The notes beneath the pieces are model-generated. The model saw only the letters and a program-made list of their open reading frames with translations, was not told the DNA's origin and ran no database searches. From NCBI RefSeq assembly GCF_025985425.1, contig NZ_CP094972.1:1798001-1862000 (forward strand): 64,000 nt of DNA, read 5' to 3'. This stretch comes from Entomomonas sp. E2T0 (GTDB taxonomy: Bacteria; Pseudomonadota; Gammaproteobacteria; Pseudomonadales; Pseudomonadaceae). Position 1 is the first letter of the stretch, and the number at the start of each line of letters is the position of its first letter. This document shows, piece after piece, positions 56,121 to 64,000 of this stretch. Made by a program: the position numbers and the translations under genes.

Positions 56121-56140
56121 ACATTACACTAATGTAATGT
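56121..56140. promoter_or_regulatory. 20-base palindrome between cydD and the ada/alkA gene (possible operator)
   Basis: ACATTACA and TGTAATGT are perfect inverted arms around CTAA. It lies between two divergent genes, 94 bases from the cydD start and 143 bases from the glycosylase gene. Size and symmetry fit a binding site for a dimeric regulator; which one is unknown. Confidence 0.5.
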
Positions 56141-56283
56141 CTATGAGTAATTAAACCTGTCTTGGTTTATTAGCTTATATTTAAATAATAGCTAATACTC
56201 TTACAATATGATGTCCGAAAATAGCCAGAATTTTTTTAAATATATGACATAATTAGGTCAAGTTTAAATAAAGGGCAGTAGCC

Positions 56284-57747
56284 ATGCTGATTACTGATAA
56301 AACTGGTTTATATACAGCATTTAAAGCGAAAGATGCACGTTTTGATGGACGTTTTTTTGTAGCTATATCGTCCACTGGAATATACTGCCGTCCAGTCTGT
56401 AGAGCAAAGCAACCGAAAATTGAAAATTGTACTTTTTATGCAACCGCAGCGGAAGCCGAGCAGGCGGGGTATCGGCCGTGCCTTTTATGTCGACCAGAGC
56501 TTGCACCAGGTATGTCAATCACTGATGCTACTGTTACCTTGGCTCATCGAGCTGCAAGAATGTTGGAGGAGAATTGTGGAAGTGGCCAACGATTAGATGA
56601 GCTTGCTATACGTCTTGGCTGCACAGATCGGCATTTACGACGAGTATTTATGGCCGAATATAATGTGTCACCAGTACAATATCTTCAAACATGTCGATTA
56701 CTCTCTGCCAAAAATCTTCTTACTGATACCAATTTATCTGTACTAAATGTTGCAATGGTAGCAGGCTTTGGTAGCTTACGAAGATTTAATGACCTTTTTA
56801 AAAAACACTATAACCTTGCACCTACGGTTTTACGCAAACGAATTTCAGAAAGAAAAAAGCATGACAGCAATATAACGTTGGCTTTAGGCTATCGTCCTCC
56901 TTATCAGTGGCAACAGATATTAAACTTTCTAGCGCAACGTGCAATTAAAGGTGTAGAGATAGTAAAGGATGGGCAATATCTGCGTACTGTCCATTTAGTC
57001 AATGCAGATCAACAACATATCTATGGTTGGGTACGGGTAGGGCATAAGCCAAAACAAGATGTTTTGACTGTTACCATAAGCGAGACCCTATTACCAGTAT
57101 TATCACAAGTATTAGCAAGAGTGCGTCATTTATTTGATTTGTATTGTGATCCCTATGCAGTATATGAAACCCTCGCACCAATGAATAATATTCGAGCTGG
57201 GCTTTGTGTTTTGGGAATTCGTTTACCTGGTTGTTTTAATGCGTTTGAAATGGCAGTACGAGCAGTATTAGGACAACAAATTACGGTAAAAGCATCAAGT
57301 ACATTAGCAGCTAGGTTGGTTGAGCATTATGGTACACCCTTGCAAACAGGAGTAGAGGGGTTGACTCATGTTTTTCCATCACCTGAAAATATACTTGCTC
57401 TGGATGGCCTTATTGAAAATCACTTTGGGCCATTAGGTATTATTGCAAGCCGTGTAAGGACTATTTTTGAATTAGCACAGGCATTAGTATACGGAAAAAT
57501 TGATTTTGGCTTTTGTGCGCAACCAGAAGTAGAAATAAAAAAACTAATGGCAATTCGTGGTATTGGTAGTTGGACAGCGCAGTATATTGCTATGCGTACA
57601 ATGGCATGGACTGATGCTTTTCTGGAAACAGATGTGGGTGTAAAAAAAGCACTTGAACCCTATACATCAAAGCAACTTCTTTCTATGGCAGAAGCATGGC
57701 GACCTTGGCGCAGTTACGCAACAATAAATCTTTGGAACTCTCTGTAA
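56284..57747 (+). CDS. alkA: Ada-type regulator fused to AlkA 3-methyladenine DNA glycosylase
   Basis: A 487-residue DNA alkylation-repair protein in three parts. Residues 1-75 form an Ada-type zinc domain with cysteines 35, 39, 66 and 69, the same spacing as the methyl-phosphotriester-accepting site of Ada (38, 42, 69, 72). Residues about 85-185 are an AraC-type helix-turn-helix pair (LDELAIRLGCTDRHLRRVF; VAMVAGFGSLRRFNDLFKKH). From about 200 to the end is the AlkA domain with LGQQITVKASSTLAARL, the helix-hairpin-helix IRGIGSWTAQYIAMR and the catalytic aspartate in FLETDVGVKKAL. It probably senses methylation and regulates itself and ogt. Confidence 0.93.
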   Translation: MLITDKTGLYTAFKAKDARFDGRFFVAISSTGIYCRPVCRAKQPKIENCTFYATAAEAEQAGYRPCLLCRPELAPGMSITDATVTLAHRAARMLEENCGSGQRLDELAIRLGCTDRHLRRVFMAEYNVSPVQYLQTCRLLSAKNLLTDTNLSVLNVAMVAGFGSLRRFNDLFKKHYNLAPTVLRKRISERKKHDSNITLALGYRPPYQWQQILNFLAQRAIKGVEIVKDGQYLRTVHLVNADQQHIYGWVRVGHKPKQDVLTVTISETLLPVLSQVLARVRHLFDLYCDPYAVYETLAPMNNIRAGLCVLGIRLPGCFNAFEMAVRAVLGQQITVKASSTLAARLVEHYGTPLQTGVEGLTHVFPSPENILALDGLIENHFGPLGIIASRVRTIFELAQALVYGKIDFGFCAQPEVEIKKLMAIRGIGSWTAQYIAMRTMAWTDAFLETDVGVKKALEPYTSKQLLSMAEAWRPWRSYATINLWNSL

Positions 57748-57775
57748 ATTGCAAATAATGAGAGGAGGGCTAAAA

Positions 57776-58315
57776 ATGTATTACTCAACAACTTATTTAT
57801 CACCTGTCGGTTTACTTACTTTAGCATGTGATGGCGAAAGTCTGCTTGGTTTGTGGATAGCAGGGCAAAAGTATCATGGTGATACTATACTTGAGGCCAT
57901 GGTAGAAAAGGATAACATACCTGTTTTTAAGGCAACCAAAAATTGGTTAGAAAAATATTTTGCTGGCAAGCAACCTGCCATTTCTGAATTACCATTAGCA
58001 CCTATTGGTGGAGAGTTTCGCCAACAAATATGGAATATTTTGACTGAAATACCCTACGGTAAAGTTATTACCTATGGTGATATTGCCAAAAAAATGGCTG
58101 TGAAAATGAATAAACAAAGTATGTCTAGTCAGGCAGTTGGTGGTGCAGTTGGGCATAATCCTATTTCTATTATAATCCCTTGCCACCGAGTAGTGGGAGC
58201 AAATGGTAGCTTAACAGGCTATGCTGGAGGGATTGCTACAAAAATAAAATTATTGGAATTAGAAGGCGCTGATATGTCTTCTTTATTTATACCAAAAAAA
58301 GGTACTGCATTGTAA
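57776..58315 (+). CDS. ogt: Methylated-DNA-protein cysteine methyltransferase (Ogt type)
   Basis: Suicide repair of O6-methylguanine. I start at ATG 57776, with GAGGAGGG about seven bases upstream, giving 179 residues that begin MYYSTTYLSPVGLLTL after one codon; a TTG nine codons earlier is less likely. The active-site motif IIIPCHRVVGANGSLTGYAGG contains the acceptor cysteine (shown here as PCHRV). FRQQIWNILTEIPYGKVITYG is the helix-turn-helix lead-in. It follows the Ada/AlkA gene by 28 bases, so the pair supplies glycosylase and methyltransferase activities together. Confidence 0.94.
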   Translation: MYYSTTYLSPVGLLTLACDGESLLGLWIAGQKYHGDTILEAMVEKDNIPVFKATKNWLEKYFAGKQPAISELPLAPIGGEFRQQIWNILTEIPYGKVITYGDIAKKMAVKMNKQSMSSQAVGGAVGHNPISIIIPCHRVVGANGSLTGYAGGIATKIKLLELEGADMSSLFIPKKGTAL

Positions 58316-59059
58316 AAAGGTATTTTAATACTACTAAACAAACAGTATTTAATACAAACTATTAACTGCTATTAAGATAGTAACTAAATAGAGGGTTTTT
58401 TAGTTACCTACATTAGTTTTGTGAAGATTAATAATTAATGACATGAATGGCTTATCAACCTAATGATTAACCTGTGTATAAGAATGGTATTTTGATGCTG
58501 TGATTTTTTTAGGTTTATTAAGTGCGTAACTCATTGTGATGCTGATATGTTATATATCTAATAGACATCGGATAGATTGAAGCAAGCTTACAGTTATCAA
58601 ATTAATCCTTGCAAAATTTAGGGTAACTATAGATCCTATACGTCTCTGTATCTTTGATGTATATCTATTAGCTAACTAACCTTTTTAAGAGATTGAATAT
58701 AATTGAAGTTAGAGTTATAAAATTTCTCATAAATAAGGAATTAGATAAATAGTTTTTAGTTAATTAGTTTTAATCTTTTCTGATTACTTATTTTATTATC
58801 TTGTTTATCCAGTTTAAGTTATAAGTAAACAGTTTTTATTTTAAATATTATAAATGTTTATTTTGAGACTTTTATCACAAATCACTTTAACTTTTTTTTA
58901 GCTAGTTAAACTTATAAAACTCATTAAAAATTAATAGGATAGTGGCTCTTAATGTCATAGTATTCTTTTCCTCATATTAGACTTAGGTCTAATACGTGTT
59001 TTTAAGACTAAGGTACTATCATTCGAGAGTAATTTAAGGATAATTTTAAAGGTATGTTT
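58316..59059. other. AT-rich intergenic region before the second vgrG
   Basis: About 740 bases without a convincing gene. A nine-base-pair hairpin (GTAACTAAA 58380-58388 with TTTAGTTAC 58399-58407) about 65 bases after ogt may end that transcript. The promoter of the second T6SS island must lie near the right end, where a perfect palindrome at 58975-58994 is found. Confidence 0.5.
58975..58994. promoter_or_regulatory. 20-base palindrome upstream of second vgrG
   Basis: TATTAGAC and GTCTAATA are perfect inverted arms around TTAG. It ends 65 bases before the vgrG start. The arm GTCTAATA also occurs 100 bases upstream of the first vgrG (23887-23894). It may be an operator shared by the T6SS cargo islands, or chance in AT-rich DNA. 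Confidence 0.45.
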
Positions 59060-61798
59060 ATGTTTAATCTTGCTAATGAAACCCACTTCAATCTGTCAGT
59101 TGCTGGTTTAGAAAATACAGGGTTACAAATCTTAAGTTTTGAAGGAAAGGAATCAATTAGCCAACCCTATACCTTTGAAATCAATCTGGTTAATAAACAT
59201 ATTCGTTATGATATTACCCAGTTATTAAGTAAGCCAGCCTATCTTGCTTTTACGCCTGATGGAAAAAACGGTGTACATGGCGTTATTATGTCTGTTAGAC
59301 GCGGTGCTGTAGGTAATGATTATGCAGAATATAGCGTTATTTTAGCACCACGTTTTGCACATCTTGAAAAACGAACAAATCAACGGATTTTTCAGCATAA
59401 AACAGTTCCTCAAATTATTACACAAGTTCTTAGTGAATATGGAATTATGGAAGGTTCACAACATGAATTTCATTTAAAAGAAACCTATCCAAAACGAGAT
59501 TATTGTGTACAGTATGATGAAACAGATGCCTATTTTATCCAACGCCTTTGTGAAGAAGAGGGAATTCATTATCACTTTAAACATACAGCAGATAATCATT
59601 TAATGGTATTTGGTGATAGTAATCCTATTTTTCCTTCACTAGCTCAGGCTGTTCGTTATGCATCAGGTACTGGTTTTGTTGCAGACGATTCTGTAATTAA
59701 AGCCTTTGATGTTAATCTTACCAGTAAAACTAAACGTACTACATGGCGGGATTACAACTTTACGAATACCAAAATACCTGAAGGTCAAGCAGAGGGAACG
59801 CAAAGTGCCAAGGCAAATGGTGCCATTGAACCTGATATAGAGTTTTATGATTATCCTGGACGTTTTATGGATAATGCACGAGGTAAACAACTGGCTCAGA
59901 TAGCGGTAGAACGTTTAAGAACAACTCATGTATTAGCTGAAGGTTATAGTGATGTACCTACCCTACATACAGGTTATTATTTATCTATAGATGAACATCC
60001 AAGCATTGATGCAAAAGACCCTTGGTTACTTAATACGATTATCCATCAAGGAAAACAACCACAAGTCGTTGAAGCATTAGGTGGGGAAAATAATGCTAGG
60101 CTCAAAAACAAATTTTCATCAAATAATGATTTAGCATTTCCTGAGGGGGAGTTTCACCAAGGTTATCGTAATACCTTTACAGCAACACCTAAAGACGTTA
60201 TTTGGCGACCTGCATTACAACATCCAAGAACCAGAATTTATGGAAGTCAAACAGCAAAAGTGGTTGGTCCTGCTGGTGAGGAAATCTATTGTAATGAGTA
60301 TGGTAGTGTTAAAGTCCAGTTTTTTTGGGATCGTGAAGGGCAGTTTGATGAAAACTCTAGCTGTTGGGTACGAGTAGGTAGTAATTGGGCACATAAAGGT
60401 TATGGGACATTTACTATCCCAAGAATAGGTATGGAAGCAGTGATTACCTTTTTAGAAGGTGACCCTGATCAGCCAATGATAACAGGTTGTGTTAATAATG
60501 GTATTAATACCCAAGCTGAGGGTATGCCTGATAATAAAACCAAAACAGGTTTTAAAACTAATAGTTCGCCTGGTGGTGGCGGTTCAAATGAGCTCACTTT
60601 TGAGGATAAAAAGGGTGAGGAGCAAATTTATATTCATGCTCAAAAAGACCAAAATATTGTAGTAGAAAATAATGAAACTCTTAAAGTTGGGGTGAATCGT
60701 TCAAAAAATATAGGTAACGATGAAAACGTTACTATTGGTAATAATCGTACTCGTGTTGTTCGTAAAACTGATGAACTTAAAGTAGGTGCTAATAAAAAAG
60801 ATAAAGTTACTACCACCTATGAAATGGAGGCGGGTGAAATGCTTCGTTTAGTGTGTGGTGAAACAGCTATTGATTTACATGCTGACGGTTCACTTAACAT
60901 CAGTTGTAAGACTTTTAATATCTTTGGTGAAACAGCAGGACAAATTAATACTAATACAGGACTGCTAGATCTTAACATTGGATCAAAAGGCTCACGTAAA
61001 GGTGTTGCAACTGTACCAGGAACTGCTTCTGGTACAATTAATCAGGAAGTTGAAAGTTATTTTGGTGGTGGCGGTGGTAGTCAGGAAGGTAGTTCTGTAG
61101 AACAAGATAAACAAGATGCCGTTACCCATCAAAATCAATTAAATGAGAGTGGTGTAAGCTCATTGAATATTACATCAGAGAAAAATAAGAATAACGCAGT
61201 TAATGGCGTAACTCCCCCAGTACAAGGCATATTACCAGAAACAATGCCTACAACTGTAACCAATACTCCCAAAGAAGTTAATTTATCTAGCATGCAAGGA
61301 ACTTTTGATCAACTCTGGGGAAATAGTTTTCCTAATGGCAAAAGTCAGGAGTTTGGTGGTACGTTTGTTAAAGATACTACTACAGGGAAATACTCTATCA
61401 TAAACACAGCTGGAGGAACGAGTGGCTCTTTTACACCAGATTTTAATATTCCGAAAGGAAAGGAAATGGTAGGTGTTTTCCATACTCATCCTTATGATAT
61501 ATCCGAAGGGGGATTTACGGATATCTCTTTTAGTGGAGGAGATATAGCAACCACTATTTCCAATAAACAATATATTGATATGGTACAAAGTGGCGATAAA
61601 CAATTCCTTATGATGACAACAACAGCTACTAAAGAGAATATTTCTGCAACGGCTCATGATACACGTGTTTTTGAGTTAGTTAATCAAGGAAAATCTCTAG
61701 CAGAAGCCTCTAGTATTGCAGCAAAAGAAACAGCTACAGCAAATAATATGGCTTACTATGAAGGTAAGAACGGTATATTAAAAAGGATATATCCTTAA
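59060..61798 (+). CDS. vgrG: Evolved VgrG with carboxy-terminal JAMM-like metalloprotease-type domain
   Basis: T6SS spike fused to its own effector domain. I start at ATG 59060 (AAAGG seven bases upstream) rather than the ATG six bases earlier; this gives 912 residues. Residues 1 to about 650 are the VgrG body (PAYLAFTPDGKNGVHGVIMS, KETYPKRDYCVQYDETDAYF, EEIYCNEYGSVKVQFFWDR and a DUF2345-type beta-helix). After a glycine/serine-rich linker comes a separate domain, about residues 740-912, with VGVFHTHPYD (H808, H810) and FSGGD (S825, D828). That is the HxHP...SxxD metal site of JAB1/MPN and DUF4329-like domains. The spacing between the two parts is longer than in classical JAMM enzymes. Confidence 0.85.
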   Translation: MFNLANETHFNLSVAGLENTGLQILSFEGKESISQPYTFEINLVNKHIRYDITQLLSKPAYLAFTPDGKNGVHGVIMSVRRGAVGNDYAEYSVILAPRFAHLEKRTNQRIFQHKTVPQIITQVLSEYGIMEGSQHEFHLKETYPKRDYCVQYDETDAYFIQRLCEEEGIHYHFKHTADNHLMVFGDSNPIFPSLAQAVRYASGTGFVADDSVIKAFDVNLTSKTKRTTWRDYNFTNTKIPEGQAEGTQSAKANGAIEPDIEFYDYPGRFMDNARGKQLAQIAVERLRTTHVLAEGYSDVPTLHTGYYLSIDEHPSIDAKDPWLLNTIIHQGKQPQVVEALGGENNARLKNKFSSNNDLAFPEGEFHQGYRNTFTATPKDVIWRPALQHPRTRIYGSQTAKVVGPAGEEIYCNEYGSVKVQFFWDREGQFDENSSCWVRVGSNWAHKGYGTFTIPRIGMEAVITFLEGDPDQPMITGCVNNGINTQAEGMPDNKTKTGFKTNSSPGGGGSNELTFEDKKGEEQIYIHAQKDQNIVVENNETLKVGVNRSKNIGNDENVTIGNNRTRVVRKTDELKVGANKKDKVTTTYEMEAGEMLRLVCGETAIDLHADGSLNISCKTFNIFGETAGQINTNTGLLDLNIGSKGSRKGVATVPGTASGTINQEVESYFGGGGGSQEGSSVEQDKQDAVTHQNQLNESGVSSLNITSEKNKNNAVNGVTPPVQGILPETMPTTVTNTPKEVNLSSMQGTFDQLWGNSFPNGKSQEFGGTFVKDTTTGKYSIINTAGGTSGSFTPDFNIPKGKEMVGVFHTHPYDISEGGFTDISFSGGDIATTISNKQYIDMVQSGDKQFLMMTTTATKENISATAHDTRVFELVNQGKSLAEASSIAAKETATANNMAYYEGKNGILKRIYP

Positions 61799-61815
61799 AT
61801 AATGGAGTTTATAAG

Positions 61816-62097
61816 ATGAATTGTCAAGAAATTAAGCAAGCAGAGCAACTACTCATGAAGGGGCAAAAATGCATTAAGGTTAATGAGTTTGAGGATGCTT
61901 TAAATCTATTTTCTAAAGGTATTCAAATAATAGGTGATAATTATATTTCAGATAATATAAAAGACAGTACAGCCTTTAAATTAATATTAGCTGAAACAGA
62001 AGAAAAAAAAGGAAATATAGAAACAGCGGCAAATTTAAAACACAATACTTTAGATACACGTATTGCATTAGCTAAACAAAAGTATGAGTGTGAATAG
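61816..62097 (+). CDS. TPR-like small protein, candidate immunity (short paralogue)
   Basis: A 93-residue soluble protein with two or three helical-repeat segments (QLLMKGQKCIKVNEFEDALN then LFSKGIQIIGDNY). From KGIQ to LDTRI it is closely similar to the first half of the next gene's product. The product lacks that protein's carboxy-terminal half. It begins 17 bases after the evolved VgrG, where immunity genes normally sit. GGAG lies upstream of the ATG. Immunity against the JAMM-like domain is inferred from position only. Confidence 0.68.
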   Translation: MNCQEIKQAEQLLMKGQKCIKVNEFEDALNLFSKGIQIIGDNYISDNIKDSTAFKLILAETEEKKGNIETAANLKHNTLDTRIALAKQKYECE

Positions 62098-62107
62098 GAG
62101 TTCTCTT

Positions 62108-62695
62108 ATGGATTATATTCCTGTGGATCACTATATATATCAGAATATACCAGTTAACTATATAACGTTTACTGCAATTAGTACTGTTGCAATGTGTGAT
62201 GACCTTGTCGTTCTTAATAACATACTTCAACAAGGAAAAGAATCCCTTATTAACAACGAGTTTAAAAAAGCTATTCATTCATTTAATAAAGGCATTCAAT
62301 TAATTGGTAACAAATATCTTTCTGGTGAGATAAAAGATGATTCAGAAATGAAAATGCTACTAGCTAATACTGAAGAGAAGAAAGGTAATTTGGAGCGTGC
62401 CGCTTATTTAAAACGTAATATTTTAGAAACGCGTATACAAATATTTATCAGTTTGAACCAATGTCATAAAGTAATTAATCAAATAGAAAACACTAGTTAT
62501 GTTGGTGAAGCCTGGATGGAGGAGAATGGTGATATTTTGCTACAGCTTTTTATTGATGAAAATAATAGCATGAAAGGTCAAACACTTGTCCGTTATAAAC
62601 CCTGTACGAAAGAGTTTAATGCTGTTTTACAGCATGTTGGGGAGTTAAAGCCAGGAAAAAAGAAAGGTGTATTGCCTTGGACTAAAGCTAAGTAA
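62108..62695 (+). CDS. TPR-like protein, candidate immunity (long paralogue)
   Basis: Starting at ATG 62108, with AGGAG seven bases upstream, the protein has 195 residues. Residues about 35-120 repeat the helical module of the preceding gene (LLNNILQQGK-like opening, SFNKGIQLIGNKYLS, LLANTEEKKGNLERAAYLK). The rest (SYVGEAWMEENGDILLQLFI; GELKPGKKKGVLPW) is beta-rich and unmatched in the window. Together the two genes look like a tandem duplication in which one copy kept only the helical half. No membrane segment is present, consistent with protection in the cytoplasm. Confidence 0.7.
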   Translation: MDYIPVDHYIYQNIPVNYITFTAISTVAMCDDLVVLNNILQQGKESLINNEFKKAIHSFNKGIQLIGNKYLSGEIKDDSEMKMLLANTEEKKGNLERAAYLKRNILETRIQIFISLNQCHKVINQIENTSYVGEAWMEENGDILLQLFIDENNSMKGQTLVRYKPCTKEFNAVLQHVGELKPGKKKGVLPWTKAK

Positions 62696-62724
62696 TCATA
62701 AAACTAAAAGGGTAGAAATGATTC

Positions 62725-63162
62725 ATGAAATACCATGCAGAAGATATACAAATAGATATTCCCTCTAATGATTATAGAGATATGACATTAAACATTCTTT
62801 CCTATAAAGCGTTAGAGATGACTATTGTTATTGGTCGAGGTTTATTGAATGGTAAAGATCTTGCAACAGATTTTAATCAACAAATGAAAAAACTTCAAAA
62901 AACAGTAGATGGTTTTAAAAATGACTCAATTGAATCAGTAAAAGTAGGCCTCAATCAAGATATAGAAGCTGTACAAACACGTAATCAGTTTTTACGTAAT
63001 AAAGTACCTACCTATCAATTTCAATTATTACTACAAGTGCCTGATACTCAAAATACGATTGCAATTAATTATGTAAAGCAGAAACCACTAGATGATGCAG
63101 ATAAAACCCAATGGGATGAGATTAAAGCCAGTATTGATCTTTCCCAATTTAAGGATAATTAA
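62725..63162 (+). CDS. Eag-type T6SS chaperone (DcrB/DUF1795 family)
   Basis: Chaperone that shields the amino-terminal transmembrane segments of PRE-PAAR effectors before secretion. The 145-residue protein starts MKYHAEDIQIDIPSNDYRDM, has FNQQMKKLQKTVDGF, and ends with a beta-rich half (YQFQLLLQVPDTQNTIAINY) as in the DcrB fold. The assignment is strengthened by the next gene, which carries the PRE-PAAR motif that Eag proteins recognise. The ribosome binding site is weak. Confidence 0.85.
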   Translation: MKYHAEDIQIDIPSNDYRDMTLNILSYKALEMTIVIGRGLLNGKDLATDFNQQMKKLQKTVDGFKNDSIESVKVGLNQDIEAVQTRNQFLRNKVPTYQFQLLLQVPDTQNTIAINYVKQKPLDDADKTQWDEIKASIDLSQFKDN

Positions 63163-63178
63163 CTAGTAAGGATATTTT

Positions 63179-64000
63179 ATGTCAGATGAATGGGCAGCAA
63201 GGTTACAAGATCCGTTAATACACACCTCATGGCTTGGGGAGCTGGTTAGTTGGGCAACAGAGGCTCTTATTTATGGTGCAGCTGCTTTTGCAGTTACTTG
63301 TTTTATAGCTTGTCCAGCAGTGGCATTAGGTGTTGGTTTAATAGCTGGCGCAGTGATGGGAACAGCCGCTCAATCTACTGGAATAGGGAAAAAAATTACT
63401 GAAATTGCCGATTCAGTGGGAAATTGGGTATCTCCACCAGAGGAGATGGGGTTTATCTCTACAGCATCTAGAGATACTCGTACAAACTCTCGGTTTTCTG
63501 CACGTGCAGCGGGTAAGAAAGTAGCTGATATAGAAAAAGTTCCTGAAACTGGACCTAGCACTTGGGATGCATTGAAAAAAACCTTATGGGGAATGACTCC
63601 AATGGGTATTGTTGAAGGCTTTATTGATAGAGGAAAAGCAATTGCTGACTCCCCTGTTGTGACAAAGGCCGATCTGGGGACTGAGCCTGCTGATGAAGAT
63701 TGTGTGTTTTGTGAGCGCCATACTAATGATTCTTTTTCATACATGATTAATAGTGTGTTTGACTTTTTTACAGGCAATGATTTTGCAGAAGAGTTCTCTA
63801 AAACGTCTCAATATATTGCTCAAGGTTCAGAAGAAGTTAATATCAATGGCCAACCTGCTGGCCGTAGTAACATGAAAACCACTTGTGAAGGTGATATTAA
63901 TGAGAACTATCAGGCAGATAAAGTGTCCCCCGATGTGCGTATAGGTGGAGAAACTATTACAGTTAGAGATATTACTAGTGGTAAAAATAAGTGGGTGCAA
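63179..64000 (+). CDS. PRE-PAAR / PAAR-domain effector (Rhs type likely), 3' end cut by window
   Basis: Open through the last base: 274 codons are visible. It begins MSDEWAARLQDPLIHTSWLG, and AARLQDPLIH matches the PRE-PAAR motif AARxxDxxxH exactly. Two hydrophobic stretches follow (ALIYGAAAFAVTCFIACPAV; ALGVGLIAGAVMGTAA), the transmembrane region bound by Eag chaperones. A PAAR-type segment appears near residues 220-245 (GSEEVNINGQPAGRSNMKT then TCEGD). What follows should be an Rhs cage or other toxin; it is beyond the window. ATG 63179 lies 17 bases after the Eag gene with AAGGATAT upstream. Confidence 0.88.
   Translation, partial: MSDEWAARLQDPLIHTSWLGELVSWATEALIYGAAAFAVTCFIACPAVALGVGLIAGAVMGTAAQSTGIGKKITEIADSVGNWVSPPEEMGFISTASRDTRTNSRFSARAAGKKVADIEKVPETGPSTWDALKKTLWGMTPMGIVEGFIDRGKAIADSPVVTKADLGTEPADEDCVFCERHTNDSFSYMINSVFDFFTGNDFAEEFSKTSQYIAQGSEEVNINGQPAGRSNMKTTCEGDINENYQADKVSPDVRIGGETITVRDITSGKNKWVQ

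Noticed and set aside
1-64000. tRNA, rRNA, CRISPR arrays, insertion sequences and attachment sites.
   Set aside because: No cloverleaf, regularly spaced repeat, transposase or integrase was seen on reading. A tRNA scan was not possible, so a missed tRNA cannot be fully excluded.

Overview
The window comes from an AT-rich gammaproteobacterium. The gene content fits a host- or gut-associated facultative anaerobe. It has anaerobic (cobalt-early) cobalamin synthesis, pyruvate formate-lyase, CydDC for cytochrome bd assembly, an enteric-style glucarate/galactarate pathway and type VI secretion (T6SS) effector islands. The gar/gud proteins closely resemble their E. coli counterparts as I remember them, but I cannot name the genus from sequence alone. 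I saw no rRNA, tRNA, CRISPR array, integrase or insertion sequence.

Layout. 1-6715: tightly overlapping B12 corrin-ring operon cbiE(partial)-T-F-G-H-J-cobA-cbiK-cbiL. 6849-9235: a MORN-repeat (YwqK-like) secreted protein and an NhaC-type antiporter, both leftward. 9531-9799: a cobalamin riboswitch with a predicted ribosome-binding-site-occluding platform. 9800-18214: a second B12 operon, cbiMNQO (cobalt uptake), a GNAT acetyltransferase, cobD, cobU, cobT, cobS, cobC and cbiP. 18270-22776 (leftward): macA-macB-outer membrane factor efflux set. 23056-23298: a small secreted protein. 23994-34098: T6SS island 1, with VgrG, a DUF4123 adaptor, a VasX-like pore-forming effector, four tandem membrane immunity-like paralogues and a truncated fifth copy. 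34184-35426: rsgA behind a 20-codon leader ORF and competing hairpins. 35566-45901: cdaR, garD, gudP, gudX, gudD, garL, garR and a MOFRL-type glycerate kinase. 46011-50743 (leftward): pyk, pflB, pflA. 51348-52445: an unknown small ORF and an orphan type II thioesterase. 52532-56026 (leftward): cydD-cydC. 56284-58315: an Ada/AraC/AlkA fusion and ogt. 59060-64000: T6SS island 2, with a VgrG carrying a C-terminal JAMM-like domain, two TPR-like paralogues, an Eag chaperone and the start of a PRE-PAAR/Rhs-type effector cut by the window edge.

How the genes work together. The two cob operons cover import of cobalt, ring synthesis from uroporphyrinogen III, amidation and nucleotide-loop assembly; cbiA, cbiB, cbiC and cbiD are not in view and may lie to the left. 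The gar/gud block converts glucarate and galactarate through 2-dehydro-3-deoxyglucarate to pyruvate and tartronate semialdehyde, then glycerate and a phosphoglycerate, feeding pyk and pflB. The T6SS islands are cargo modules (spike, adaptor or chaperone, toxin, immunity) without any structural tss genes.

The most interesting signals are three. (1) The rsgA leader has the four-segment layout of a translational attenuator. (2) The immunity array shows sequence-visible duplication, conversion and slippage. (3) The cobalamin riboswitch has a readable three-way RNA switch that ends on the cbiM ribosome binding site.
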